From Theodoxus fluviatilis (lineage: Eukaryota; Mollusca; Gastropoda; Cycloneritida; Neritidae), in the NCBI GenBank assembly GCA_034096865.1, contig JAWQFJ010000571.1:7501-71500 (forward strand): 64,000 nt of DNA, in the 5' to 3' direction. The notes under the pieces are model-generated. The model made no database searches. It was not told the DNA's origin and saw only the letters and a list, made by a program, of their open reading frames with translations. Made by a program: the position numbers and the translations under genes. Below, piece after piece: positions 19,261 to 33,113 of the stretch (position 1 is its first letter; each line of letters begins with the position of its first letter).

Positions 19261-19490
19261 CATGCTACCTCTACTCCCCGTGGAGCATGTGGTGCAACCC
19301 CCCCCCCCCCCCCCCCCCCCCCCTCCCGAGTTCTGTCCCATGCAGGGCTTTGGCTCTGTATGCTAAACTTAAGCCACCTCTACTCCCCGTGGAGCATGTG
19401 GTGCAACTTCCCCACCCCCGTTCTGTCCCATGTATGGCTTCGGCTCTGTATGCTAAACGTATGCCGACTCTACTTCCTGGGGAGCATATA
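19261..19490. repeat. About 97-bp tandem repeat with a poly-C run
   Basis: Two and a half copies of a unit containing CTACTCCCCGTGGAGCATGT, GTTCTGTCCCATG and GGCTCTGTATGCTAAAC. One copy has an expanded C run at 19297-19323. Confidence 0.85.
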
Positions 19491-19529
19491 GCTGTGATGA
19501 CATTTTCAAAGTGAAATCCTTGTTAACTT

Positions 19530-22478
19530 GGTGTACATAATTTTATTGCATACAGTACATATGCTTGTTCTGATTTTGATAGAAGACAACACAAGGCCCC
19601 TTGAATCAATCAACCAAATCTATGACTGATGAAATGCTGGCAAAACATTATGCAGATGACCATAAGATGGACATGACTCCGTCGTTGTTCAAAGCAATCC
19701 AATATGCCATGCCATAACAGTACCATGTAGCAGAATGTCATCCTTTAGGAAAGAGATAAATATTGGGAAGCATTCGCTTTTAAAGAAGGCAAAAGAAAAG
19801 CATCCATTGAAGCTCTTAAAGAAGGCAAAAGAAATGGCCGACACAAAAATCTAATAACAAAATGATGCACTTTTTTTTTGTTCCTTTCGAGTGTTTGATG
19901 AATACACACGAGTCCCACCACAACAGCAACCTTCAGTATGAAGTTAAGGCCTAGATTAAAGTAAAATATCACACAGCATGCAAAGGGTAGGATATAAAGG
20001 GGTGCATAAGAAACAATGAAAAAAACGGGAAAAATTATATAATGCCTGTGGGTTTTGTTTGGGTTTTTTTCCCTACATGGCTATAATACTGAGGTGATGT
20101 CTCAAAGCAATGGTGAACTGATACTGGTAAGTTTGGAACGTAAGCAGTCTGCAATTATGCATACAGGTTTTCGTACACCACGCAGATGACTTGCAAAACT
20201 GCTGTCAAAATACCAAGCAAAAAAAATGTATTCCACTGATAACACAGACAAATCTTATGCCGATGCATTAGCTCTACATATAGCACCAAACAAAATAAAT
20301 CCTTACAGAGGAATTGATGATGGAAAATTCTAACCTACCCCAAAACACAATAACAGACAAAATGCAGATTAACCCTCAGGAGAGAGGTTCATGGATCCCA
20401 CCAATCAGTAACAGCCATCACATACTCAGTGCAAACAATTTTGCCCACAAAAAGCAGCATTAACAGACACCTTCAAAGTCTTCTTTGGGGAGAATTTTCA
20501 AATGAAGTAGGTTTGAAACAAAAAAATTTTTTTTTACTCTTCTAAGTGAGAGAAAAAGAATCTCATTACAAATTGAAGCATAAGAATATCACAGAAGCAG
20601 GGTCAAAAAGTAAACCTGGTTTTGTACATTTACAGCATTTGAAAGCAAGCAACCTGACAAGGCATTTTCTCTGGTGTGACTTGGCACAGAGTCAAAATAG
20701 GCCTCAGCAAAAAAAGAAAGAAGAAAGTTAGAGAAATGGATTTGCCTCACAACTGGATGTTTAGGTATTAGAGAATAACTTTTGCCCGGTAAATCATGCT
20801 CTTTAAAGTTGCAACAATGCAACACCAATACGAGACAGAGACACAGACAGACAGATGGACAGACAGAAGGAGAGAGTTATATTGCGAGGCATCTCACACA
20901 ATACTTATTTCACTTCGCTGCGAAGTTCACTTTTATTAGTCAACTAGGGAATTGAGACACAGAATTACCACATCTAAGAATAATAAGTTATAGCTCCATT
21001 GGAGTTTTATTTTGCTTCAGTAGGATTACCTTAATTTGACCAGACATTGCATTTGAACAAAGCACACTTGCAGAAACAGTTGAAAAAGTAGTTCCTCAAT
21101 AGACATAACAGCTGGAAGAGCATTGGCATGGTTAACTTTACCCTTACACACATCACATCACATTATTCCCAAACGTTGCTGGATTATGTATACAATCTCT
21201 GCCTCTGCACAGAAGAGACAGAAAAGCAGTTTGCATAAAGAGCAGTATGGAAGACTGGTGGCAAACCATAGCACATAAAAAAGCCATGAATTCAAATAGT
21301 CAAAGCACTTGGGGGTTAAAAATGTACATCTTCGTTTCATGAAAGACTCCATATCCATCTATCAAAGTTTTATGATGATGGTTTTCCAGGGCAAAACTTG
21401 TACTAAGGCTTGGGCAAACACGTGAGCAAGAGAAACACGCTCTTCTAAACTTGCTCTACTCTGTAAAACCAGAAAAGCATGACAGGACCACATTGCATGA
21501 AATATTATTGAGTTGATATCTGGATCGACATTGAGGGTATCATGTCACAAATATTGTGACACAAAGCAAGGCCATTTGGATTTTCTTCATTCACAGAGGA
21601 AGAAATTCAGTGTCCAAGATGGAGCAAGTCCAGAGAAAGGAGGAAGAATCAGTTCCCACAGACAATATGAATGCTCTCCATTTTCTCATCTCAATTCTGA
21701 GCAAATTGCAGCCAGAAGCATCATTTTTAAACAACACACAGGAGTTGACACATAATAATTTGGAAAGCATGCCAGCATGAAAAAGGCACAAAAGAAAATG
21801 TATTTGAATTGTAACTTGCTGAAGACAGTCAAAAACACATACATCTAAATCTTGTATTAAGTTTTGAGTCTTCAAAATAGTGAATTGTTTTCTTCTCTTT
21901 TTTCCCCCTCAAATATGCAAAATTGTGCCAGGTTGAATAAAGTTCTCAAGAAGAAATAATGAAAAATTGTTCTCATGATTCTCTCAAAACAAATTTCATG
22001 AGCAAAAGTTATTACTGTTGTGTTCAACACAAAAACAACACTTAAAAAACTTACATGATTAGCAGAAAAAACTATTCCTAAGTTATTCTCTACATCCATC
22101 TCTCTTTCCAGCGCACACTCATAATTGATTTAAGCTCATCTCTCTTTTATTCTTTATTTTTTTGTCAACAAATATGACAACACTTCCAAAACAAATTTAT
22201 CTTACTCAACAATGAAGGGAAAACCAAATTCAACCCAAGACTTTTCAAGTCCATCTGAACACTGACCCATGGCAAAAGTTCCATCCAAATTTTTAAAAAG
22301 TGCAGGTACATAGATTCACAAAGCAGACTCAAATGGTTCACAAAATGGACTTCCATGGTTCCACGACTAAAAATTCAAAATACTGGTTGAGGACCGACTA
22401 GGTATAATGACTCCTCTGCCACTGGTGAGCATTTCCATTTGAGTCTTGTCTTCCGAGTTGATGGACGTCGCATCCTCT
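19530..22478 (-). other. Probable Dab 3' UTR
   Basis: The region downstream of the Dab stop codon on the - strand is T-rich in transcript sense and has no coding frame or clear transposon. Canonical AATAAA hexamers occur at several places (for example near 22150, 21003 and 20938) and at 19542-19547. The distal one would give a roughly 2.9-kb UTR. Which site is used cannot be told from the sequence. Confidence 0.45.
19542..19547 (-). terminator. Candidate distal poly(A) signal of Dab (AATAAA)
   Basis: Reads GCAATAAAATT on the - strand. Proximal alternatives exist in the same UTR. Confidence 0.35.
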
Positions 22479-22517
22479 TCATGACTTCCTCTTATTCACT
22501 GTGGCGTAAAGATTGTC
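22479..22517 (-). CDS. Dab: Dab exon 10, terminal coding exon
   Basis: Acceptor CTCTTTCCTGCAG|GAC; encodes [12 protein letters not shown] then TGA. The NLYATV segment is a possible tyrosine motif. Intron phase 0. Confidence 0.85.
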   Translation of the reverse strand, partial: DNLYATVNKRKS

Positions 22518-25500
22518 CTGCAGGAAAGAGACAAGACAAAATTAAATCACGCTATAAAATTCAGCTCTCCAAAGTTCTGAGCGAAAGTTTTTGATAATGT
22601 TTGGAGATCCTTAACACTGAAAAAAAGTGCAGATCAGGCTTATACCATGCAATGTTTTCCATGAATAGATTTGAAATAGTTCCTCAACTTAGGTTTTCTG
22701 AATGCAACCCTAAAACCAACAATAAATTAAACAAGAATAATATTTTATTGCATTGGATATTTGCTCATCTCCATTACTTAACAATATACTAAACTTTGGG
22801 AAGCAAGTTCTATTATTCCTAATAATGTTTCATTCATGGATTCTTTTCTTCTATAGGTGTATCAATAATAATAAACTTTTTCCTGGACTTGTGCTTTTTC
22901 AACAAAACTCAACCAAGCAAAAATGACTCCAGCAGTAGGTGAGTCAGAATGACTGATTTCATGTTGATGCAATATCTCGTGTGGTGCAAGACAAAATTCA
23001 CACAGCTCAATGCAGTACAAATCTAGGGCACTTTTTTCCAAGATAAGAGGGCTGCATGCAAGGGAGATAAGATGGGGAAGAGAACCCACACAAACCCATG
23101 GAGAAATTGAGCCATAACACTCAAGCAAATTCTGAGTGACTATAACACAAACCCATGGAGAAATTGAGCCATAACACTCAAGTAAATTCTGAGTGACTAT
23201 AACACAAACCCATGGAGACATTGAGCCATAACACTCAAGCAAATTCTGAGTGACTATAACACAATACCATGGAAACTAAACCTCACAAGCCAGCTTGACA
23301 ATGTAGTGCTACAATGGAGGATCTCGGTGAGTTGAAGCATTCTGTTTGATCACTTATCAAAGCATGTTTAGCACTTGATGCAGACGGTATGAGAAAGTAC
23401 AAATCATCTAAATTAACCCTTTGTTACATGAATGACAGAGAGATTATCATCAGCAGAAAAACCCAGACAACTGTTAGCACATTATCTCTCCAAAATACAA
23501 AAGCATTGTCATTTTTACTCCAAAATCTCACAGCTACGAACAGTTTAAGATTACAACTTTTCTCTCTTAAAATCTGAGCACAATGTGGCTAACTACTCCG
23601 GCTGGACATCTCAATCTTCGCTTATACCATCAATACATCATAAGCAAATATTGCTGGGACAGGATTATCAGGGTTCGTGCAGACCACATGGAACACATAC
23701 ACCACGATTACATCATTCTTTGATGATGAACTTTCATGAACACCGAGGGTGCTACGACCAACACCAAGACAAGTGCTTCTCCACAGAACTCGAGGAAAGA
23801 AGGTGGGGGTGTGTGGGTGTTGTCAGAAAGCAGAACAAGTTAGTGGGGTAAGGAAGAACAAGGAGGAGGTATTCTCTGCATAAAACTCACCGGCTACTAT
23901 CTATTTCCAAGCTCCCTGGAACAATTCAAATTTGCATTTATCAGAGATGCTAAAGATGACAATGTTCATTTATCGTATGTGTTGGGCTGAGATAAGAAAT
24001 GATGGCTTTCATTGATCAGAGGAAACGAAGACAATTTGTTTTCTTGTCAGAAATGCACGACAGTACAATTCTCTTAGATCAATGCTAGTGAAATGAAATT
24101 TTGCATAGTCCATAAAGACTGTCTAATCCAGGCAGTGTATTCATGGTCGGTGACCTCTTCAACTAGTTTGTCAACATTTGTGACAATTTGAGCAAGAACA
24201 TTTGAAACACAGAGGCCTATTTAAAACCAAGAAATAGTATTGCTTGATACTGAATGATACACAACTCAGCCTCTCTTCCATAGAGAGGGTGAGGCTGATC
24301 AGCAAATAAGGCACATGAGGCTGCCTGTGACCCAAAGCCAAAGGGTTTCCCAGGTCTCTGACCCTGGCGGTTGTGTGTCCCATGGGTTTGCCATCCGTGG
24401 TGTGGTCATACTCCTCCCTCATGGAGAAAGTGACTTATTGTGACGTTGACAACATCGATTGTTTGGTTTCCGTGCATATCGTTCCCACCAATGCTGGATG
24501 CCAGTTTTGATGAACTCTTTTGTTCGTGCTGTGTTTTCTTTTCTCGCGCTTTTGCATTTTAAAACATGTGTAATGGGTCAATGGCATTAACACAATAAAC
24601 ATGTTTCCATCCAATAAGGTAGTGTCTACAAAACTGCTTTGGAAAGTCCTACCCAAATATTCACTAGACAGGTGCACTTGAGGTGTAAATTTGTGTTGGA
24701 CTCCTGTCCTGTGAAAAACATTTGCATAGGTATTTCTACAAAATACTTGTGCGAACAGCAAATATCAATACCTATGAAAAATTGTGAGCTTTGCCTACAA
24801 CAATATGAAGGGTTCAACTTTCACTTTTACTGATGATGTGTTCCAGATGTGATCAGCAAGAAAAAAAGGAAAAATTCTGGAATCCCTTCCACTAATGGGC
24901 CACACTAGTGGACTCATCCAAGGAAAGGGGCGTGGACCCCACTCCCTGGCAGGCCATAGCATCTGATTGGCTGCGAATTGCCTTGATGACTGCTGCAAAT
25001 ATGATATTCATCGTAACCCAATTCAGCTGGAAGCGCATTGTATACACCAGTTTGTCAATTATTCACACTTTATTGTCATTCTGTGGGTGGTATAACCATC
25101 CAAGATTGCATATGTGAGCTAGTAATCATGTAATAATTTGGATGTCATTCTGTTAGGGAGTCACTGTGAATTAAATGACCAACATTGCACCCCTTTTCTT
25201 GGATGAGTCCATTAGTATGGCCCATTACGGGATTAAAAAATTCCATCTTGGGGTACAAGCAGGAAGTAAAAGGGAGGGTTAGGAAGAATGGGAGAAGAAT
25301 GAATGCTGAAGTGACTGAATTATGACAAATATCTCAACATAGATCTAAAGATTTCACATGGTGCATAACTCATAAACTGTGCTTAGCCTCTCCCAAATAT
25401 ATTTCTGTGGAGTCAACTGATGTAAACTACACCCATAATGGTAGATTAATTATTTTTGTCTTTCATCAAGCCACTGTTTTCACTACAAACTTTATGAATT

Positions 25501-28500
25501 CATAGCTAAAGGTAATATAAAACCTTGCATCTTTTGAATACTTTACCAGGGGAATACTCCTGAACCTAGAGCTAAAGTCACCATTATCTCCTCAGAAATT
25601 TTAGAAAAACACTATGCATCCTATACTTCAGTATAGATTCCTAGGTTTTAGAGGCATGTCATGACAAAACATGGAGAAGACTGATTCACCACTGAGGATG
25701 ATAAGAAGCCACCCTATGCAAGCTACCTTGCTATGCTGCTCATATTTTGACATGAAGCAAGAACACTTGAATGCAGCCGTCATATCTTGGAATGGGCATT
25801 GATCTAGACCAGGGAGCTATAAATAGTCCCACTGAATGAAAAACTTTTTTTACACATTGTTCATTATCATTATCATTTTCAAAACATTTATTTATTCATT
25901 ATTTCCCCCTAAAGGAAGACAGTATAATATATTTGGTTCAAAAGTACACAAATCCCAGAGCTGTAATTGATATCTGGTCAAGACACCACCATGATCTGTG
26001 ATCAAGGCACCACCAAGACACATGATAGGCAAAACTCGCTATGGTGGGACAATTTTTAATGTCCCATCCTAGTTCAGTCTGAACTGCAGGATGTGCCACA
26101 GCCATCATGGGAAGAACAGTATAATATTTGGGTGTGAAAATACATTGATACTAAAAACAAACATGACAGATAATTTAACATTAAACAACTTATTCCATCT
26201 TACATGTTCCCACTATTTCAGTCAAATCTATGGAAAGGAGAAATAACCTGAATATGGATATGACTGAAAAGAGAATTTCCAATGATGAAAAAACATACCT
26301 CCCCATTCTGGGGTGCAAAGATATCGTCAAACGGGCTGCTCCCTTTCTGCAAACATAATTTAAAATACATAAATTTTGGGTAAAATGGAGCAATTATTTT
26401 GGTAAAATGCAGGACATTACACAACATCTTCAGTGCAAAAAAAAAAAGAAAAAAAAAGTGAAAGCATAAAGATGACATTTTTATGCAGGCATTTGAAATT
26501 TGAAATCAATTTTAGAGATTAATCAACAATAAGACCTTAAAATGAAATGGTGGCAAATGTATCAGATTAATCATAAACCAAACTTTAAAACATTGAAATC
26601 ATACTGTATGCATGATTTACAGATGAGTTAATTTTACATACATTAAAACTTTTTTTTTTAATTCTATGACTATAATGTCTATCTCTCAAAAAGTGAATTA
26701 AAATGTTCATGTTCTCAATCTTTCATTACTCATAATTACCTTCCACATTGCATGAAGGCAGATTATGCAGCCAATTAGCACAAAGCTACTCAAATGGACT
26801 TTCTACGTGTAAAACTTGAAACAGAACATCATCCCAAATAAGTTGGATCTCATAAATCATTTTATTTTTAAGTATCATTCAGGACTCAATAACTCCCAAC
26901 AACTATGTCAGATAGAAGCACTACTGTGAGGCTACTCAAGGCAATTAATTGTCATCTTTCCAATGATACTGAAACAAATGAAACAAAATCAGAATTAAAC
27001 CCAAACTGATCATTTTTTGACTCATGAATGATTGTGCCAAAAATCACACTGCCCTCTTGTAAGCTGTGGATTCCAAGTTTTAGTAATCAAAATCTAAAAT
27101 AATGAACAAGTTCACTTTTTCATTCAGATGATAAGTGGTGCAAGATAAACAAAATGCTAAAAGCTGCACCAACACACACGTCAACACAAAGTATACAAAT
27201 GAAAATGTCAAATTACTGTACCTTAGCATATGTCTCAATCAAAAATTGGATCTCAGGTTTACGTTGTAGTGCAGGGTGATAAAAAAATTAACGTGACTGG
27301 ATCATTACAAATGGGCACCTTATCCACCACTATTCCAGTGAAAACTTTTGTCAAACACTGTGAGGAAACTTTAATTGTAGCAGTTTTGATTTTTGACATG
27401 AACAACCATCCACTGTGAAAATGCACAATGACAAAAAATTTCAACTCACACCATCACCATCACTGGCATTCAAGAGAGTCAAATTCATTACAGAAATAAA
27501 ACCGAAGGGTATTTTTTTTTTTTTTTCTTTTAAAGGAGGGAGGACATGCTTGATCAAGTTGCTGATATATTTTAACACATGCGCATTGTTCATATTCTGT
27601 GAAAGGGGTGCCAAGCTCAAGCAGGATGTGCAGGGAAGGATGGAGTGCAAAGGGCAGGCCTCCCATAACAACCGGTCTTGTTCCCTTGGTGTTGAATTGG
27701 GAATAGGGTCCGTGCTACTGCAGCATATTCATCATTGGCGTGTGTGAGCAAACTAAGTCCAAAAGCTACGAAAGAAGATTGGCATATAAGGAATGTTACA
27801 GTTGGGTTTGGTAAACATAAATAAACTGGGGGCAATTAGCATGAACAGTGAGCTGCACAGGAAGATTCTATGTTAAGAAAAGCAACATTTTATCCAGAGT
27901 ATGAACATTTTGAAAATAGTTTCTATGATAGAATTCATCCATTACTGACACATAAACTTGAACAGATTTTTAACAAATTTACTTACTGGAATTTTAAAAA
28001 GGAAAAAAATTGTGATAAAAAAGGAAAGTTCATAAAGATATGTGTACGGGTAATCTTTTTCAAATGAAATTTTGTTTTAAAATTTTTCTTTAACATATCA
28101 TACTCTGGATGAGGTGCCAAATCAACATTTTTGGAAATCACAAGAAGAAGAAAAAAAATCAGGTGATAATTTCTACTTGAGGAAAATCAAGGAAACTTGT
28201 AGCATGCATTGAATCAACATGCCACTTGCCTTCCCAAACTCTGAAAACATGTCTTCATGTGCAGAACCGTTTGAACACATCCCGCTGTCTGGCCACGGGC
28301 TACTGGACGCAGTGGACTCACCAGGCCAGGCTGATTCTCTGCTAGAACTCCCTGCAGATGCTGGTGATGACATGGAGGATATGGAGGCAGGGGACCCATT
28401 GCCCTGACTACACCTGGCAGTGCTGAAGGCTGTAGGACCACTGGGGGCAAAGGGATCCTTGAAGTCAGACTGGGAGGTCAAGGAATCCCAAGCCTGATCC

Positions 28501-31477
28501 CTCAAGAAACTGAACAGATTCTCGTCACTACCGGGGCTCTTCCGATTCTCAGAGCCAGTGCTTGGTGATGGAAGCCCGTTGGAGGCAGAGTTTGGCACAG
28601 ATTTGCGAGGCTTGGGGACAGGCGGCGAGATCCCAGCAGAAGCAGAGGCAGGCTTTGTGCTGGTAGAGGGCTGGGGGCGTGGGCGGGGAGGAGGGGGAGG
28701 AGGTGCAGTAGCAGGGAGAGGCGGGGGTGGCTCTGTGGGGGAGGGAATGTGGAAAGCTTTTGAGCTGCCAGTCACAGAGGCAGCAGTTGCTGGGAACACA
28801 TTCTGTGAGGCAGTTACTGGCGGGGAGTGCCCTTTTGTTGAACCCCAAGGTGAGCTTGCTGCAGCAGCCCCTGCAAGGGCTGGCTGGGGTGGCACCCTGG
28901 GGGGGAGAGGGGGAGGTGCAGAGGTAAACAGGCTGTGTGGCTTGGGGACTTGCACAAAGGATGTGTCAAATGGATCTTTGTCAGATTCCAGACTTTGGGA
29001 CCCATCCAGGGGACCAAAGGGGTCAGACGTCAGCTGCCCTCCAGTGGGGGCAAAGGGATCTTTAGCTTTAGTTTGTTTCCCACCAGAGGGGGCAAAGGGA
29101 TCTCTACTAGGCTGCCCATTGGAGGGGGCAAAGGGATCCCTAGTCTGTTGCCCACCAGAGGGGGCAAAAGAATCTCTACTTGGCTGCCCATTGGAAGGAG
29201 CAAAGGGATCTCTACTTGGCTGCCCATTGGAAGGGGCAAAGGGATCCCTAGTTTGCTGTCCACCTGAAGGGGCAAAGGGGTCACTTGCCTGCTGGGCAGG
29301 TTGAGCAGCTGAAGCAGGAGCTCCAAACGGATCCGCTCCACCAGCGAATTTGGGGCTGGTGGAGCGAATGACCTGGCCAGTGATGTCCACCTTCAGCTCA
29401 TTGAGGGACCTCTTCGGCACAGCCACCTTGTCCTCAAACAGCTGCTTGGGCGACCGAATTCCTGGTGTGCCGCCAATGTCGACCAGATCTCCAAATGGAT
29501 CATTCTTCTTTGGCTTGCTGGCCTCCTCTGCTGGTGCCGCATCAGTCGTCTGCTGCTTCTGGGGCTGCAGGATGTTGGGATCTTCCATGGCCGAGGGCGG
29601 GAAGAAGTCCTGACCCATACTTGGAGCACCTGGTGCGCCCTGGGCACCTGGGAAGGGGTGTCCGCTAGGCATGCCGGGCCTGAATGGGGGGACCCCAAAC
29701 CCTGGCTGGACCATGGGCTGACCCACACCCCTCATCATCCCAGGGGTTGCCCCAAAGGGATTAGGGGCAGGGAACCCTGGCTGTCCAAATGGCTGTCCAA
29801 ATGGCTGTCCTGGTCTGGGCTGTGGAGAGAAGGGATCGTCGGCAAAAGGATCGTCAGCGATGGGCAGCCCCCCCACCTCACGGGTGGGCTGGCCTGAGGG
29901 AGAGTCCTGGGTTGGCTGGGCTGGCTGTGGGGGGAGGGGTCCTGAGGAGGGTGCTGGGGAGGCACGGGGGCTCTGTGGAGAGCGAGATGGGGAAGGCAGT
30001 GTTGAAAAAGCAAGGATGACAGCCCTGCATGGAGGGATGTCAGGCTTTTGAAACTGTTTTCCTCAATATTTTAATTTTGATTTATTTTTTCTTTTCTTTT
30101 TCAATCATAATCATTATTTTCACTTTTTGGTTCATTTTTTGTTGCTGATTTCTTATTTTAGAAAAGCAAGCAAATTAATTAAAACCTGATTGACCTTTTC
30201 TTAGACATAAAAAGTTTGATAAGAAAATTATATCACTGCACTTAATTCTGATCCTGTTCTGTTGTTTCTATGCTTCTACCATCAAGACTTTGACAGATTT
30301 AGAAACAATACTTCAAAACATCAAAGCTGCTTGAAGACCTTGTTGCAATTTGTTTCTCAATGCAAGTAAAACAGACAAACTATGTTATATTTCATGTCTT
30401 AGGTTAGTGTTATGAAAAAGCACTCAAGAGATTTTGTGAGCAAACGTTAGCAACCAAAAACCACGCACACTGCAAATTTCTAGCACGGAGAAAAATATGC
30501 TTAATTATGAAGAACAATCTACAGACACTGCAAGATTCATACAGCGCATTTATGATCTACTGCTCAGGCACAATGCAATCTACAACTAGGGTGGCACTGA
30601 TCTAGTCAGAAAATGATTTCTGACATTTTGTTAAAGCATGTTTTCGAAATATGGTTAGTATTTGAGAAATAGCATTTCCCATGCATCCAAAATCATTATG
30701 AATGTCCAGAAAGTTTTCATCAAGAATCCTAGGAATCAGATTTTGTTGTGCACAAAGCAGAAAGGATGAGAGGACGGGCGGGCAGAGAAGAAAGGAATGA
30801 AGCATCCAGACAGTGGAATAGAAGGAAGGAAAAGGGAACATGGGCAAGGGTGGGTGGGGGTGGGTGGGGGTGGGTGGGGGTGGGTGGGGGGGTTGCAATC
30901 TATGGCGAGTGAATACTGGCAATATGAAAGCAAGGGTGGAATCAAAAGATACAAACACATTCACAGTCACAAATCAACGGATGTCTGCCAGAGAGATCCC
31001 AGTGCAAAAATGTGGCGTTTTTATGTTCAGAGCATGGCTGCACATTTACATGCAACAGTGTTAAATCATGACATATGAAAGTTCTGCATACTCAATCATT
31101 GTATTGAGAAGAAAAAAATCAAGGCACACAAAAAAAGTTGCACATTTCTGTCTCTGGCACAGACCCAACACAAAGTGTAACAGCAAGATCATGGTGACAG
31201 TGTTAATGTCTACATAAGTAGATTCTAGTGAAGGATGGGGGGAGAAGTGGCAGATAGATACTGATAAATGCAATTACACACTAAGTAAACTGAATTGAGT
31301 AGGTGCATAGATGCATCTGTATGTATATGTCTGATTACATCAGTTGTGTATGTCTATGCATATGTATGTATGTGTCCAAACAAACATGTATGAATGTGTA
31401 CATGTGTTTGTGTGAATAACACATACTGCTATGTGTGCATGTGTGAGTATTTGCATGCGCATGCATGTTTGTGCATG

Positions 31478-31547
<70 letters not shown>

Positions 31548-31602
31548 TCTGTGTGTGTGAGAGAGAAAGATAAAAAAATGTTTGTGAAAGTGTGCATGTG
31601 TG

Positions 31603-31691
<89 letters not shown>

Positions 31692-32277
31692 ATGTGTGTA
31701 CAACAAATGTGTTTACTGTCAAATACATGCATCATTAGAAAGAAAGAATTTTTTTTTAACAATAAAAGGCGCATCAAGCAAATGAAGAATAGATTCAAAA
31801 GTCAAGCAAATAAAGAGGCATACAAATCAGAATAATGCAAATACACCAAAAGCTGTTACATTAGCACAAGCACTTCAAGCCTCTACCACACTATCTATAA
31901 TCTGATAGACTAGGCTACTATACACCCCCATGTATACAGACACTCTCGCTCATGTTTACATTGCCACACACAGAAGAGTAATACTCAAGCGCAGACATAC
32001 ACTCCAACCTTACACATTCAACCATTCAAACATTGTCTCACAACAAACTCACCAGTCCACAAAATCATACCCATTCATCCAGTTTTTCTTCCCATCACAC
32101 CCACACCGTGCTTGTGCACTCAAAAAATGTGTGCATACACAGACGTAATTTGTGCAATGATGGAAATGCACATGCACACATATGCTCACACCTACCAACC
32201 ATTCCCTAATATCCTCCTGTTACTCCTATGCACAAGAAATGATTCATACACACATGCATTCACACAAGCATACACAT

Positions 32278-32361
<84 letters not shown>

Positions 32362-32545
32362 CAACATTTCATGTACTTGAATGCATCTCTACTACAAGTC
32401 GCATAACTATTCATTCTTCTCAATCAGTCCGTTGAGCAGTCAGTCTGTCTTTTAGTAAGTAAATCATTCAATTGTAAGTCAGTCAGTCAGTCCTTCAGTC
32501 AGCCAGCCAGCCACTCACTTGTGGATGTTTGCACACACACAAACA

Positions 32546-32609
<64 letters not shown>

Positions 32610-32844
32610 CATTTCATGTACTTGAATGCATCTCTACTACAAGTCACATAACTATTCATTCTTCTCAATCAGTCCATTAAGCAGTCAGTCTGTCTTTCAG
32701 TAAGTAAGTAATTCAATTGTAAGTCAGTCAGTCAGTCAGTCAGTCACTTGTGGATGCTTGCACACACACAACCACTCACACACACACACACACTAAAAAC
32801 CATCCCCTATCCCCTAATCCACATCTATCTTTCCACACAGACAA

Positions 32845-32901
<57 letters not shown>

Positions 32902-32947
32902 CCCATCCCCCATCCCCTAATCCACATCTACCTTTCCACACACACAA

Positions 32948-33019
<72 letters not shown>

Positions 33020-33076
33020 CCATCTCCCATCCCCTAATCCACATCTATCTTTCCACACACACAACCACACACACAA

Positions 33077-33113
<37 letters not shown>

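Larger units (their letters stand above)
22518..26298 (-). other. Dab intron 9 (about 3.8 kb)
   Basis: Canonical ends: GTATGT at the 5' side (26298 downward) and CCTGCAG at the 3' side. Holds a 59-bp triple repeat and a MITE, listed separately. No exon recognised in the rest. Confidence 0.7.

Noticed and set aside
27415..27747. 110-codon + frame in Dab intron 8
   Set aside because: Contains a homopolymer run, no family similarity and no splice support.
28558..29304. 248-codon Gly-rich + frame
   Set aside because: Antisense shadow of the Pro/Ser-rich Dab exon 8.
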